A stretch of DNA of 64,000 bases from Romanomermis culicivorax (GCA_963922205.1 CAWUHX010000017.1:620001-684000); one strand, 5' to 3'. Positions 44,311 to 55,240 are shown, counted from the stretch's first letter. Notes: generated from the letters alone by a model not told the origin. Numbers and translations: made by a program.

Positions 44311-45904
44311 ATATTTTTCAACATGCGACTATGTGTGACATTATTCAGAAACAATTTCTGAGAGATTCGACCTACTGTTCCATTGACCTATGATAAGTTG
44401 AAAATTAATACATAATATCTGAAAATGAGATATTTTGAGTGATTTTATATGCTGAGTATTGTGACAGCATTCGACGCAATAGTAAAAATTCGCATACCTA
44501 CAGCACTCCAAAGGTTGGAAGTTTTACATTTTTTTGCTTTTTCCAGTCTCTAGGCACGTTTGGAAATATAAATCTTCAAATATTCATTTATATGCAGAAA
44601 GTATGAAAGAAATTTTCGGACATCTTACTCTTTCAATTGTCGAAAATGAAGTCGAGATAACCTGAATGGGTCATTTGAAGCTTTTTTTTGGCACCCTCCT
44701 ATAAGATGCTATGGAATTTTTCCTCCATTTCTGTAGCCACTAGTGCCAAGACATTGTATTAAAATTTAAATCAGGTTTGTCTACCCTTTTGGAAGTTGTA
44801 GATGTCTGCCCATCTTGAAAATTGATACAAAAATGCTGTTTGATGCCACTAAATAAACAACATTAAAAATGTTCATTGGGAATTTTGATAACTCTTGCGT
44901 TTTCCTGTAAAGAAACGTCAGAATGGCTCGATTTCTCAAATTAAATGAAAAAATTTAAATTTTTTGACATTTCATTGAAGCATGTCGTTCAGAAAATATC
45001 AAAGTTGGATAAATCGAAATTTAGCTTTTTATTGGTTGCGGATTCAGTAGGACTCAAGAATATATTTGAATGGCAGTGCAAATATATTTGAATGGCAGTG
45101 CAATCCCAAAAACTCAAAAAAGAGAACACAAATCATTTTGAAATTTTAACATGTACCAAAATGATAAAAACATTCTGGGGCATCCTATGGGAAGGTGTCC
45201 GGAAAGAGGTCCACATGAGTTTTTCGGCTTTTTTTCCACCTACTTTTGAACACTTTAAAAAGTGTACAACGTGAAAGGTAAAACATTATAGAAAAATTTC
45301 CAAACGCAGTATGTAAAACTACACAATATACCCTATTTTCGGGTATGATCCATTTTCAACTTATCATATTCATATTTGAACTTCTCACAACTGCATCTTA
45401 AAATGGATGTGAGAGAAACAACATCGTATTGAAATCGTATGGTTTGGTTGAATCACAATTAACCCATTCAAGTCACTAATCCCTCATGAAATATTAGTGA
45501 GTTGTGCATCTTTATAATTTAATTTTTGATCCTTAAATTAATATTATAAATAAAAATCAAGATTGAAAAGACGACTACAAGAAAAACGGGCGGAAAACAA
45601 TTTATGAAACATAACTTGCGTGCTGTAGATTTCAAATAGTCAGTCTCAAAGTGATCTAAGCAATAAAGTGTTGATTTGTTACATTTTGTATTTCATTAGT
45701 TGACTATGTTATACATCTGAATGACTATATTATACATCAGACTCGAATCAGAATTGTGACAATTTCTTCGGGTCCGGGTCCAAAATTTTGAGAATATCGG
45801 GTCCGGGTCCGAAATTTTGAGAATATCGGGTCCGGATCCAACAAAATGGTCGGGTAATTTCCGGTCTCATTTTGGGTCCGGATACCCGATATATCTTTAC
45901 AGTG

Positions 45905-47072
45905 ATGAAATGTAATTTGTTCCTCGCGCCGGAAAAATTTTCGAGTTTTTATATTCTAAAACGTTGGAAAATAAAAACCTGCAACAAATATTCCCGAATA
46001 AAAGTTCTGAAAATGCATTCCAGAATGATTCGTTCAATCTTCATCGTCCCAAATCCAAAATTTCATGTTAAAAATCTTTGAAAAATTCAATCCCTGAGAG
46101 AATTGATCGATGAAAAATCTCAATTTTGGGTACAATACTGACCACGATTACAAAATGAGACCAGCTAACTAAACTTGATTGATAAAAACTGCTGAACATT
46201 AATTAGAAAGTGGAAGTAGATATGCTAACGGCCGTGCCTGATAGAAAATAATGATTGTTATACCGATGACCGACGCCAAGCGCCGTGAAATTTTAAGATT
46301 TTGACCTTTTGGAGTTCACCAAAATGAATGCCCAATTTTGAATTCCGGAAAATTTTTTCCACAACGAGAACCATGTCCACAATTTTTTCCTCATTTCCAA
46401 GTTTTTTTTGCCACCATATTTTATCTATGCATTTTTTAACCTTTCAAAACATTTTCATGCTTTTGCAGTCAGTAGTTTACCAAAAATAAAGAAAAAAAAA
46501 CAAAAAAAAGTTGACTTTTGGATCAGATTACAAGAATTTATCAAGTAGTAAAAAGGTTGTAACAAAAAGCCAAAGCATAAAATGCAGAAAAATCCAACTG
46601 CTGACGTATCTGTGCTTGGCAAAAATGAAGAATCATAGACTGCATTTGAATTATCCTTCCCTCCGAAATTTTTGAATCCTGATAAAGACCTTATTTCGTG
46701 ATTTAAAATTTGATTTTTCCGGCGCTTTCATCTGTCCTTGAACTATCGAAAAATCAATATTTATGGTATCACAGTTGGTGACAATTCATTTTGGGCGCTT
46801 CGCGCTCGAGATGAATTTTATCCTAATTTTATAGGAATATTTGAAAATTCGCGGCGTCCCATTCTTTTCTTGAATCATCTCTAACGCTTGGTTCTTGGGC
46901 CTAATAAAGATTTTAGTCGTGCTAAGAAAAAGTAATACAAATTGATGAAAGTTAGTGGCTGTGCTAACAGGACTTGTGCTAAAAAACACTGCTCTAACGT
47001 GAGTATAGATGAAAAATAGGATGGGATTTTTTGACCGCTTATTGCTTCAGAAACATTACCTATATATGCTGG
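45905..47072. repeat. Hairpin repeat family and gene-free sequence
   Basis: Pieces of the dispersed repeat (GCGCCGGAAAAATTTTCGAG at 45925, CGCCAAGCGCCG at 46265, GGGCGCTTCGCGCTCG at 46793) in AT-rich DNA. No gene recognised. Confidence 0.45.
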
Positions 47073-47599
47073 CATGCCCGTATCTAGTGATCGGCCGATA
47101 GTGATAGTGCTTAAAAAACAAATTGTTCACATACATATTTTACACTTACTTTAGTAAATACCTTATTTTTTTTGTGAAAATGGTTGTTTTAATGTCTAGC
47201 ATATTTGCCCTGTGTTGCGATTGATGAACTAGATAACAAGAATTTGACAAGCTATGAATGGAATATTTTAGCTGCGGCGGTAAGAATATACTTTAATGCA
47301 TGTATAAGGTATCCACACCTTAGATAATTATAATTTAGCAGCTTGTCAATTTGTTAGAATCTTTAGCAGAAATTGTAAAAATCTATGAATCTAAAAACGC
47401 CTGTATTTCAGAGGAAATAGCTGAAGAAACGTAAGCTAGATTTTGTGCCTAAATTTTTTTGAAAAACATAGATTAAAGAATCGTATGATTAAGAATTTTA
47501 CGCCACTCAATCCACAATTTCAACTTTCCTGGATTGGGTTCATTAAAGGAGGAATTGTCGGGGAAAATAAATCAATATTTTTATAGAAATGATAATCGA

Positions 47600-48625
47600 G
47601 CCCACTTTAAACCCATTGAAGACAAAAGACTTCATGCTTTGGCATCTTTACTAGATCCTGCAAAGGATGGATTGAAATTTGAAATATAACACATATTGAT
47701 CATACAAATCAAAATTAAATAATTTAGGCTTTCTGTGATCCTCAAGCAGAAGACAAAGCTGAACTAAAGTCTGTTTTTTATAAAATGCTTCCGAATAGAA
47801 AAGTGACACAAATCAGTAATCGTTGTCAAAATCGTTTACATAAAGCCCTTATTGTAAATTTTTCACTCGTAAATTGTTGAGGGTAAGGTCAGTATGCTCA
47901 CCAATTTCCATTTCTATATAATATATTGTTTATCAAAAAATCGTGAAAATCTAAAGTACTACTTACTTTTCACTTTCATTATTTAGAAGCATTTCAAGAA
48001 AAAACGACTATAGCTTTTTCTAGAATGGTTGTCGATCAAAAATAACAAAATCAACGCTTTTCTGAAAATATGGTTCAGAAATTTGAATGAATCTTCAATC
48101 TCATTCTCCAAACTTTCTCTGTAAGCCACAATTAATACTAATGTAAATAATTCAAGCATTTACACAAAACTGACCAATTTCAGGCCCTATTTGGTCATTG
48201 CAAGTTCATCTGAAGATGAGCTGTAGCCCGAAAAATATGCAATGTCAACATTTGAGCAAGCAAAATCCATTGTTTTGGAATACATTACTAGAATAATGGA
48301 AGAAAAATGCTGCAACAAAACCAGAATTAGCTAATATGAGTCACAATAGTGTGCAGTTGAAAATAAGTTTCATTATGGAAAAAACTTCTTTAGCTTGCCA
48401 TGAAATTTTTATCAGCTCCAATTGGGTCAGTAGCTAGTGAATGATCATTTTAAAAAGCAAAAGATGCTAGAAGTGGAAAAAGATCCCGTTTATTGCTGAG
48501 ATTGGATCCAATAGTGCAAACTGGAAAAACAAGCTGAAGTTGAAGAAACTTCTAGTGAACTCAGCAATCAAAGTGAAGGTAGTACAACAGATGCGGTTAT
48601 TGATGACAAATTGGATGAATGAAAT
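47600..48625 (+). pseudogene. hAT transposase remnant (ZBED-like)
   Basis: 47605-47670 reads RAHFKPIEDKRLHALASLLD, matching the end of the catalytic region of ZBED-type hAT transposases (the ATLLDPRFK area). About 48390-48440 reads MKFLSAPIGSVASE, the start of the C-terminal hAT dimerisation domain, directly followed by stops, and an acidic tail continues to a TGA near 48622. The coding sequence is broken by stops, frameshifts and the MITE at 47766-48013. It would have catalysed cut-and-paste transposition with 8-bp target duplications. Confidence 0.7.
47766..48013. mobile_element. MITE, TATAGTCTG family
   Basis: The left end AAGTCTGTTTTTTATAAAATGC and right end AAGAAAAAACGACTATA, with the family's core inverted relative to 34090-34325. 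It disrupts the hAT transposase remnant. Confidence 0.75.
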
Positions 48626-49199
48626 GTTGTTAATTATTGAATGTTAAAAATATCAGTAAAATTTTGTGAATAATTCATAATAATTTTAAATTTATTACAG
48701 TGTAACAACTTCAGGTTGCATTTCGTACATGTTACAGCCGATGCATCGGCCGATGCCATCTGTGACCCTGGCCAATGCATTGGCATCGGCCCTTGGCAAA
48801 TTTTTGGCCATCGGTCCATCACTACCCGTATCCAGGAATTTTTTTAAGGAGGCGGAGGTCGGCTGACTAATATGACTTTCTCGTAAAACGCATTAGGTGA
48901 ATCCAAAAAATTCTGTAGCAGCTATAAAACAGGTGAAGAGGTTAAGATGCATTGATAAATTGTCATATAGTCAGCCGACCTCCGCACCTTTATCCGGTGT
49001 TTTGTACCTTTAAAAAATGAACAGGGGGGGCGGCCGCCCCCCGTCCCCCTGTAAATACGGCCTTGGATGGCGGATTGGCAGAAAGGTTCTCTCTAAAATT
49101 TTCAATCAGATAAGGTTTTTTTATTTGCAGCCTGCTGGTGCTGCCGACAACTAAAAGTTAGGAGATCGTCGACTATTGACTATCCAATTGAGTATTTTG

Positions 49200-49445
49200 G
49201 GGGAATCTTCCTCAAAATTCCTGGTTGATTTGCTCGTTAATTTCCTGATTGATGGGTTGATTTCCTGATTCATTGGGTGGATAGCTGATTGATTAGTTAA
49301 TTACCTGGTTAGTAGTTGGTTGGTTGCCATTTTGCTTGGTCAATTTCCTGACTGATTTTTTGATTGACGGATTATTTCCAGATAAGTTGGTCGGTTTGTC
49401 TATTTCTCTGTCGGTTGGTTTTTTTAGTGGTTGATGGTCTACCTG
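49200..49445. repeat. TGATTGATTGGTT degenerate simple repeat
   Basis: A run of short words built from TGATT, GGTTGAT and TTTCCTG without a fixed period. It lies between the nested hAT region and the right arm of the 6.9-kb element. Confidence 0.6.
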
Positions 49446-50060
49446 TAAGTCCTCATTCCCACTTTCACGGTTAAAATCGATTCACGCACAAGACATGATC
49501 TGGTGCTGAGAATCAAGTCATCTGGTACCAAAGTCGCCTCATCTTATACATCTTTCCATTCACTTAAACCTATTGTCAAGGTATGAACATAGTCATTCAG
49601 CTTATTAAAAAAAACTCATGTTAAAGACTGTGATGACACATCAATTAACAAATGAAATGTGAAAAGTCACAAATCAGCACTTTAGTGCTTAGATCATCTC
49701 GAGACTGAATTCCCAATGGATAGATATCTGAGAAAACAGGGTTCGCCATCACCTACATATATAATGAATAAAAAGAAAAATGTGGTTTCAAAGCTAGATA
49801 AATTTTGACTCATATAACTTTGATATTTGCTGAACGACATGCTTCAAATGAAACATCAAAAAATTTAAATTTTTTATTAAATTTGAGAAATCGAGTTATT
49901 CTACCGTTTTTTACAGGAAAACGGAAGAATTCATCCAATTAACGTTTTCAATGTTTCTTCACACAGCATTTTTATATAAATTTTCAAAATGTGCATACAT
50001 CTACAGCTCCCAAAACGGTACTCACAAACATAATTTCAATTGTAATATTATGTCTCGGAC

Positions 50061-50219
50061 CAGGGCCGTGCGCAGGATTTTTTCATGGAGGGCGGACTAG
50101 ATTTTTTCGCTGAATAGCCCCAGAAAATGTTGATCTTACGCGGATATACATACTGTGTGCATAATGCCTCAATGGGGGGGGGGGCGGCCGCCCCCCGCCT
50201 CCCCTTGTGCACGACCCTG
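50061..50219. mobile_element. hAT-type MITE, CAGGGCCGTGCGCAGG family (intact)
   Basis: Ends CAGGGCCGTGCGCAGG and TGTGCACGACCCTG. The 8-bp duplication TCTCGGAC lies at 50053-50060 and 50220-50227. 159 bp, with a GGGGCGGCCGCCCCCC palindrome near the right end. Confidence 0.9.
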
Positions 50220-50226
50220 TCTCGGA

Positions 50227-50409
50227 CAGACTGCCCCGTGGGGAGGGATATGGGGGGGGGTATTACCCCTACCTAAAGCCCTTAAAATTAATTACTGGTT
50301 GCCTAATTTTGAGACAAAATGACGTGTTTAGTGCACATTTTAGCTACACTACCCCCCGCAAATTTTCAATTTTACCCCCACCTGAAAAATCTGACCTTGG
50401 GGACCTCTG
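50227..50409. mobile_element. hAT-type MITE, CAGACTGCCCC family
   Basis: Ends CAGACTGCCCCGTGGGG and CCTTGGGGACCTCTG. The 8-bp duplication GTCTCGGA lies at 50219-50226 and 50410-50417. A second copy in the opposite orientation is at 56988-57167 with its own exact duplication. Confidence 0.9.
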
Positions 50410-51059
50410 GTCTCGGATGTTAGTGGCTACAGAAACAGAGAAAAAGTTCCGTGGCATCTTATAGGAGAGTGCCCAAAAAAGGCTTCAAATGACTCTTTTA
50501 GGTTATTTAGACTCCATTTTTAACACCTAAGAGAGTAAGATGTCACAAAATTTCTTTCATACCTTCTGTACATAATGAACATTTGGAGATGTATATTTTG
50601 AAACACATATAGAGACTGAAAAATGCCAAAAAATGTAAAACTTTCAACTTTTGGAGTGCTGTAGGTGTGCGAATTTTGACTTTAGCGCCGAATATATATG
50701 CTGACACAATACTCAGTATTAAATAAGACCACTCAAAATATCTCATTTTCAGATATTATCAATTTCCAACTTATCATTAGGGCAATGGAGCGATAGGTTA
50801 AATCACTCAGAAATTGTTTCTGAGTGATGTCACACAGAATTAGCATGTGAAAAAATATAACGGACTCGGACACGAAATGAGACCCGAAATTACCCGACTA
50901 TTGTGGTGGACGTGGACCCGATCTTCTCAAAATTTTTGACCTGAACCTAATATTATTAAAATTTTGAACCCGAACTGAGACTCAGACCCGTTGTTTTTAA
51001 AATTTTGGACCCGGACCTGATATTCTTAAAATTTTGAACCCGACAGATCTCTAGGAAAT

Positions 51060-51196
51060 TGTCGAAAAAATTTCCTAAGAAAGGTAGAAAAGCTACTTTT
51101 TTTCCAAAATTTTTCCAGTTGGGGGATCCGACATTTGGGTATAGCGTTCGACCAAGTTGGAGGGAGCACCTCCCAACCCCCACAATTACAGGTATG
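51060..51196. mobile_element. G-run hAT-like MITE, copy 7 (truncated)
   Basis: The right part only: GTTCGACCAAGTTGGAGGG through CAATTACAGGTATG at 51196. The left part is lost against the end of the 6.9-kb element. Confidence 0.65.
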
Positions 51197-51830
51197 GAAG
51201 TCAGTATACTACCTTGCTAAATACCACTCTACCCCTCTCAAGCTGGCTGGCCATGCACAGAGTTGATAGTTTTCGCCATATAAATGTTGTCTTAATCTTA
51301 CTCTCAATAGAATAATCCTCGATATTTTTCCCGAATATTGCTCGCCCAATGGCTAGCCATACGGTCGACGATTTCTTGTGGGTTCCTATAGCACTTCCCC
51401 CCAATTGTACATACTGTGCTGCCGAACACTTCAAAATGACCCACAATATGTCAGTTGTAAGCCAGAACCAATCATACATAGAGTATTGCAAATTATTCAT
51501 TTATTTTCATCAGAAATTGTTTCAAAAAAGAATTATTAGAAAATTTACGGGAGTCGGTCTTTTCAAAAATTTTGCTCCAAACATCAACGTTCGATTTCTA
51601 ATGATGTCTGCTATTCATTATCAAAACTAGGGCGCTCGAAGAATCCAGACTCATTTGCATGTAATTTATATGCTCATTTCTATTCCTCGAGACCTGACTA
51701 TTGATTACAGTAAAACATGGGCATTAAATCGAAAGGCTGACAAACCAGGTTCGACTCTTAAAAGCGCTAGTATTTTTCGTCTGCGATCCCAGGAAAAAAA
51801 GCTAAATAAAAGCGCTAGTATTTTTCGTCT

Positions 51831-51835
<5 letters not shown>
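51197..51835. other. Gene-free stretch
   Basis: Short open frames only. CCAATGGCTAGCCATA.GGTCGACGATT at 51345-51372 recurs at 63549-63576. The word AGCGCTAGTATTTTTCGTCT is repeated at 51764 and 51810. Confidence 0.45.

Positions 51836-51866
<31 letters not shown>
51836..51866. repeat. (TA)n microsatellite
   Basis: About fifteen TA units, continued as TA runs at 52895-52918 and 54979-55008. The three runs are probably one original microsatellite separated by insertions. Confidence 0.85.
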
Positions 51867-51869
<3 letters not shown>

Positions 51870-52894
51870 GCCCGTAACTAGGAATTTTTTTCAGGGGGGG
51901 GAATCACCAAAATGTTTTGACTTACTCAAAATTCGGCGAATGGAGGTCGCGCAGCGACCAACCAGTAGGCTTAGGGGTCCAGGGTGGCGCGCTTAAGCGC
52001 CCCCTGGTGGGGTCTGGGGCGAAGCCCCAGAAAAAAATCAATTTTTAGCACTGTTAGTGCTCGAAAAATTTCTTGAAACGCTATATTTAAAATACATAAT
52101 TGAGAAAACTCAAGATCAAAATTTATTGGCACTAAACAACTAATAAAATCTATTCAAAATTAATGAAGTGCTATTCTTCATTTTCTGAATTCAAAATTAT
52201 AATTCATTGCGCATCAAAATTTATTGTTTGAATTGAACTAACCTGCTGATGATGCTACTGAAAGGTCTGCTGGCGTCGACGATTCTGTAGAAGCGGTAGT
52301 TGATGCTAGTGTTACAACTGGATTAATATTTAAATAAATTTTAACTCATTAGAACGATGATACAATTTCATTTTAACTAACCTGTTGATTCTGAAGGTTT
52401 TTGAGAATCATTCACAGCACTAGATTTATGTGAAGAAGCTGAATTTGTTGTACACATTGACCTTTGTTGTTTAAATTTGAAGATGTGAAATAGCTAGTGA
52501 TACGCTTCATATTGTATTAGATTCAAAGGTTGAAACAATCCCGAAAAAATTTTCATGAACTTCAACCCCTACTATACATCCAACGCAAATTATAAAATAC
52601 GTACAGCAAGAAAAAGTGTAATATTATGTAGGAAACAGCGAAATGAAAGTCAATCAATATTCCACAAACGCATTACACTGTTAGACATGCAAATTTTATT
52701 ATAAAATATAATATTTGTACCTTTAACCCCTTCATTTTTATGATTCAATAAAGGAATAGAAAAAAATTCACAGGTGCCAAGAGTAGTCACTTGTTCACAT
52801 ACATGCGCTCGATCAGATTCGCTAAAAATTTTTTTCGGATTTCATTTCAGGGGGGGAATTCCCCCCATTCCCCCCCCCCCTAGTTACGGGCCTG
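51867..52894. mobile_element. 1.03-kb hAT-like element (CAGGCCCGTAACTAGG ends)
   Basis: Ends CAGGCCCGTAACTAGGAATT and CCCCTAGTTACGGGCCTG are long inverted repeats, each with a G or C run next to it. Inserted in a TA microsatellite, so an 8-bp duplication TATATATA is compatible but cannot be proved. The interior has no recognised transposase. Confidence 0.8.
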
Positions 52895-53761
52895 TATATA
52901 TATATATATATATATAATATACAGGGCCGTGCGCAGGATTTTTTCATGGGGGGGGGGCGGACTAGATTTTTTCACTGAATAGCCCCAGAAAATTTTGATC
53001 TTACGCGGATATACTGTGTGCATCACCGTTTTTTTCCTCGAAGATTTTTTCCACGTGAGAACCGGACCCAAAATTTTTTTCCTGATTTTCAAAAAATTTT
53101 CCACATTTTTAAAAACGCTTATAATGTGGCTACGGATGCTTTTTTATGCATTTTAGGAGCATACCCAAATATTCTGTTGCATTTGTAGTCAGAAACCTGC
53201 AAAAATGAGGGAAAAAATTGACGAAAATTCTGGTTCTGTTAGTCAAAATGAGCTCATGAAGAATATATTGGTGTTCTATAGAATGGTCCGGCGCGGAGCG
53301 CCAGAAAAATTTTTTGATTTTCACTTTCTAAAACGCTGGAAAATGAACCTTCATAACGTTGGGGAATAAATTAAAATCAGACTGATGAAACGTAATTTGC
53401 CTCCCATTCCGGCGCGAAGCGCCGGAAAAATTTCCGGGTTTTTGTATTCTAAAACGCTGGAAAATAAATCTCCAACAGATAATTCGTGAACAAATGTTTT
53501 GAAATCGCGTTCTAGAGTAATGTCTTCAATTTCCATCTTCAATAAACGCAAAAGTTCAGATTGCAAACGTTTAAAAAATTCCAATCATCGAGAGAAAAAA
53601 TTGAGAGACTTGATGAAAAATCTCTATTTTCGGCGACATAATTGACTGTTAACGATTAGAAAATGAAACGAGCTAACTTGATTGATAGAAACTGTTTAGC
53701 ATTAATTAGTAAGTCGAAGTAGATATGCTAACGGCCGCGCCTGATAGAATATAGTTATAAT

Positions 53762-54818
53762 CAGGGCCGTATCCAGGAATTTTTGATAGGGGGGGGCGAC
53801 TTCAAAAATATAGACAATTTTGAAGTGTCAAGAAAATATAGCGTAGTGTAGCGACATATGTGAGTTGAAGGTTTAATAAGGCATATTTTTCTTCAAAATT
53901 TTATTTCAACAATCAACAATAATAATGCGCACCGAATCCGTACAACTGCAGATCACTGAAAAACATCACAAAAAATCATAATAAAAAATCTAAGCGTCTT
54001 TTGTTCTTTTGAGCAAATAAATTTATGACATCGTTAACTTCCAACGAAACATGTTGGTTGATATACATATGCGCGAGTCCGTTCAGCCGCTTACTTTTCA
54101 TTGTGCTGCGCAAATATGTTTTCAAGTACCGTAACGTTGAAAAAGAACGTTCAGCACTGGCAGTCGTCACCGGTAAGGTACACAAAATCTTGATGAATTA
54201 TAAATTGAGTAATATACATAGGTACTTCAAAGTGATGAAATTAAATTTTCAAATTAAGATTGAAGTTACTTGTAGAAGCGTTTTTATGTTGGGAAAATAA
54301 TCATGGTTGCAGGTCAGAAATGCGTCGAAGGCACTTTTTGGCTTTTCATCGGTTGATTTCCATTTTCTCTGCCAAAGTTGGAACTCTGCCTCTAGCATTG
54401 TGTTGTCGATAAACTGATCATACACTTTACTGGCATTTGCAACCGTTGTAAAATCGTACTCCGCTGAAAATTTCGTTAAATAAATTTAGGATATGCATAT
54501 AAAAAACCTCAGTTTTACTGCAGTTGTGAGGCAATAATGCAAACAATCCGGAAACCATAAACTGTTCTTCATTGAATCGATACTTCAAACTATCAACATC
54601 ATTTTGTAGAAAGACGTTAAAAATCGTTTTTTTGAAAAAGATTTTCAAGTCGAGGTCGGTTTCACCGTGCTGCTGACGTTGTTTTGCTGTATGAATGAAC
54701 GTCAGTGTCACTAGTTTCCACCAACTGCTATTTATTACAACAAGGGCTGGAAAAAAATTTTTCGTTACAACGACAGGGGGGGCTACCGCCCCCCCCGCCC
54801 CCTCTAAATACGGCCCTG
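53762..54818 (-). mobile_element. 1.06-kb hAT element (CAGGGCCGTATCCAGG ends)
   Basis: Ends CAGGGCCGTATCCAGG and TAAATACGGCCCTG. An exact 8-bp duplication GTTATAAT lies at 53754-53761 and 54819-54826. Contains minus-strand hAT transposase remains. Confidence 0.95.
53976..54711 (-). pseudogene. hAT transposase remnant
   Basis: 54185-53976 encodes ASAERSFSTLR followed by a basic region and ..RLNGLAHMYI, the diagnostic C-terminal hAT dimerisation domain. 54711-54427 encodes an upstream piece (FMVSGLFALLPHNC). The catalytic RNase-H-like core is largely deleted and the two pieces are separated by stops, so this is an internally deleted derivative. Confidence 0.8.
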
Positions 54819-54976
54819 GTTATAATTATACCCGTGACCGGCGCGAAGCGCCGCAAAATTTTAAGATTTTGACCTTTTAAAGTCCACCAAAACGCATCTT
54901 TTCGGTTTAGAGTTACTGCCTCAACGGGGGGGGGGGGGGGGCGGCCGCCCCCCGCCCCCCTTCTGCACGGCCCTGT

Positions 54977-54978
<2 letters not shown>

Positions 54979-55010
<32 letters not shown>
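54979..55010. repeat. (TA)n microsatellite
   Basis: Direct flank of the split hAT MITE; see 51836-51866. Confidence 0.8.
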
Positions 55011-55014
<4 letters not shown>

Positions 55015-55096
55015 GACCACACCTCTCCGAAAATTTGTCAAACGAACAACACATTCGCATAATTTATACGCACATTTCTATATTATACGTCTATAT

Positions 55097-55240
55097 CATA
55101 CCTGTGATTGGGGGGGGGCATATACCCAGCCCCCAACCCCCCCCCCCCCCAGTCTGGAAAAAATTGGCAAAAAAGCGCTTTTTTGGGAAAAATTTCGACT
55201 TTTTTCGAACCCCCCCCCCCCCAACTGGTCGGACCTCTTT
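55097..55240. mobile_element. G-run hAT-like MITE, copy 8 (inverted, right end lost)
   Basis: The left end is CATACCTGTGATTGGGG. The match ends at CAACTGGTCGGACCTCTT, where the terminal TTACAGGTATG should follow but does not. Confidence 0.75.

Larger units (their letters stand above)
47085..48824 (+). mobile_element. ZBED/hAT element inserted in another hAT
   Basis: Ends TAGTGATCGGCCGATA and CATCGGTCCATCACTA are inverted repeats. An exact 8-bp duplication CCCGTATC lies at 47077-47084 and 48825-48832. The interior holds decayed hAT transposase and a nested TATAGTCTG MITE (47766-48013). Confidence 0.9.
47073..49065. mobile_element. hAT-type element (CCGTATCCAGG ends) split by a second hAT
   Basis: The left end CATGCCCGTATC (47073-47084) and the continuation CCCGTATCCAGGAATTTTT (from 48825) to TAAATACGGCCTTG (49065) are the two halves of one short element of the same family as 53762-54818. 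The second element (47085-48824) sits inside its left terminal repeat. The remaining short element carries a GGGGCGGCCGCCCC palindrome near its right end. Outer duplication decayed (5 of 8). Confidence 0.65.
44116..51046. mobile_element. 6.9-kb element with ~0.9-kb inverted arms and GGGTCC subterminal repeats
   Basis: The left arm 44116-45030 is inverted relative to 49795-51046 (after removing two nested insertions at 50061-50409). Outer ends are TAGAGATAGAGG and, read inward from the right, TAGAGATCTGTCGGG. Next come tandem GGGTCCAAAATTTTGAGAAT units, then a segment related to the long-TIR arm family (CAGAAACAATTTCTGAG), and the inner block with GACATTTCATTGAAGCATG. The interior is filled with other repeats (a third arm fragment at 45170-45430, GGGTCC units at 45770-45890, hairpin repeats, and the nested hAT elements at 47073-49065). 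No transposase of its own is seen. Confidence 0.6.
53024..54915. repeat. Hairpin repeat family, longest copy
   Basis: Begins CACCGTTTTTTTCCTCGAAG and ends CTTTTCGGTTTAGAGTTAC. Contains CCGGCGCGGAGCGCC (53287), CCGGCGCGAAGCGCCGG (53409) and CCGGCGCGAAGCGCC (54838), and is interrupted by 53762-54818. No coding gene of its own is seen, and its terminal structure is unclear. Confidence 0.6.
52922..54975. mobile_element. hAT MITE (CAGGGCCGTGCGCAGG) split by a nested repeat
   Basis: 52922-53023 matches the left two thirds of the intact 159-bp copy at 50061, and 54916-54975 matches the rest. The cut falls after CTGTGTGCAT. The 1.9-kb insert is the hairpin repeat, which in turn carries the hAT element 53762-54818. 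Confidence 0.85.
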
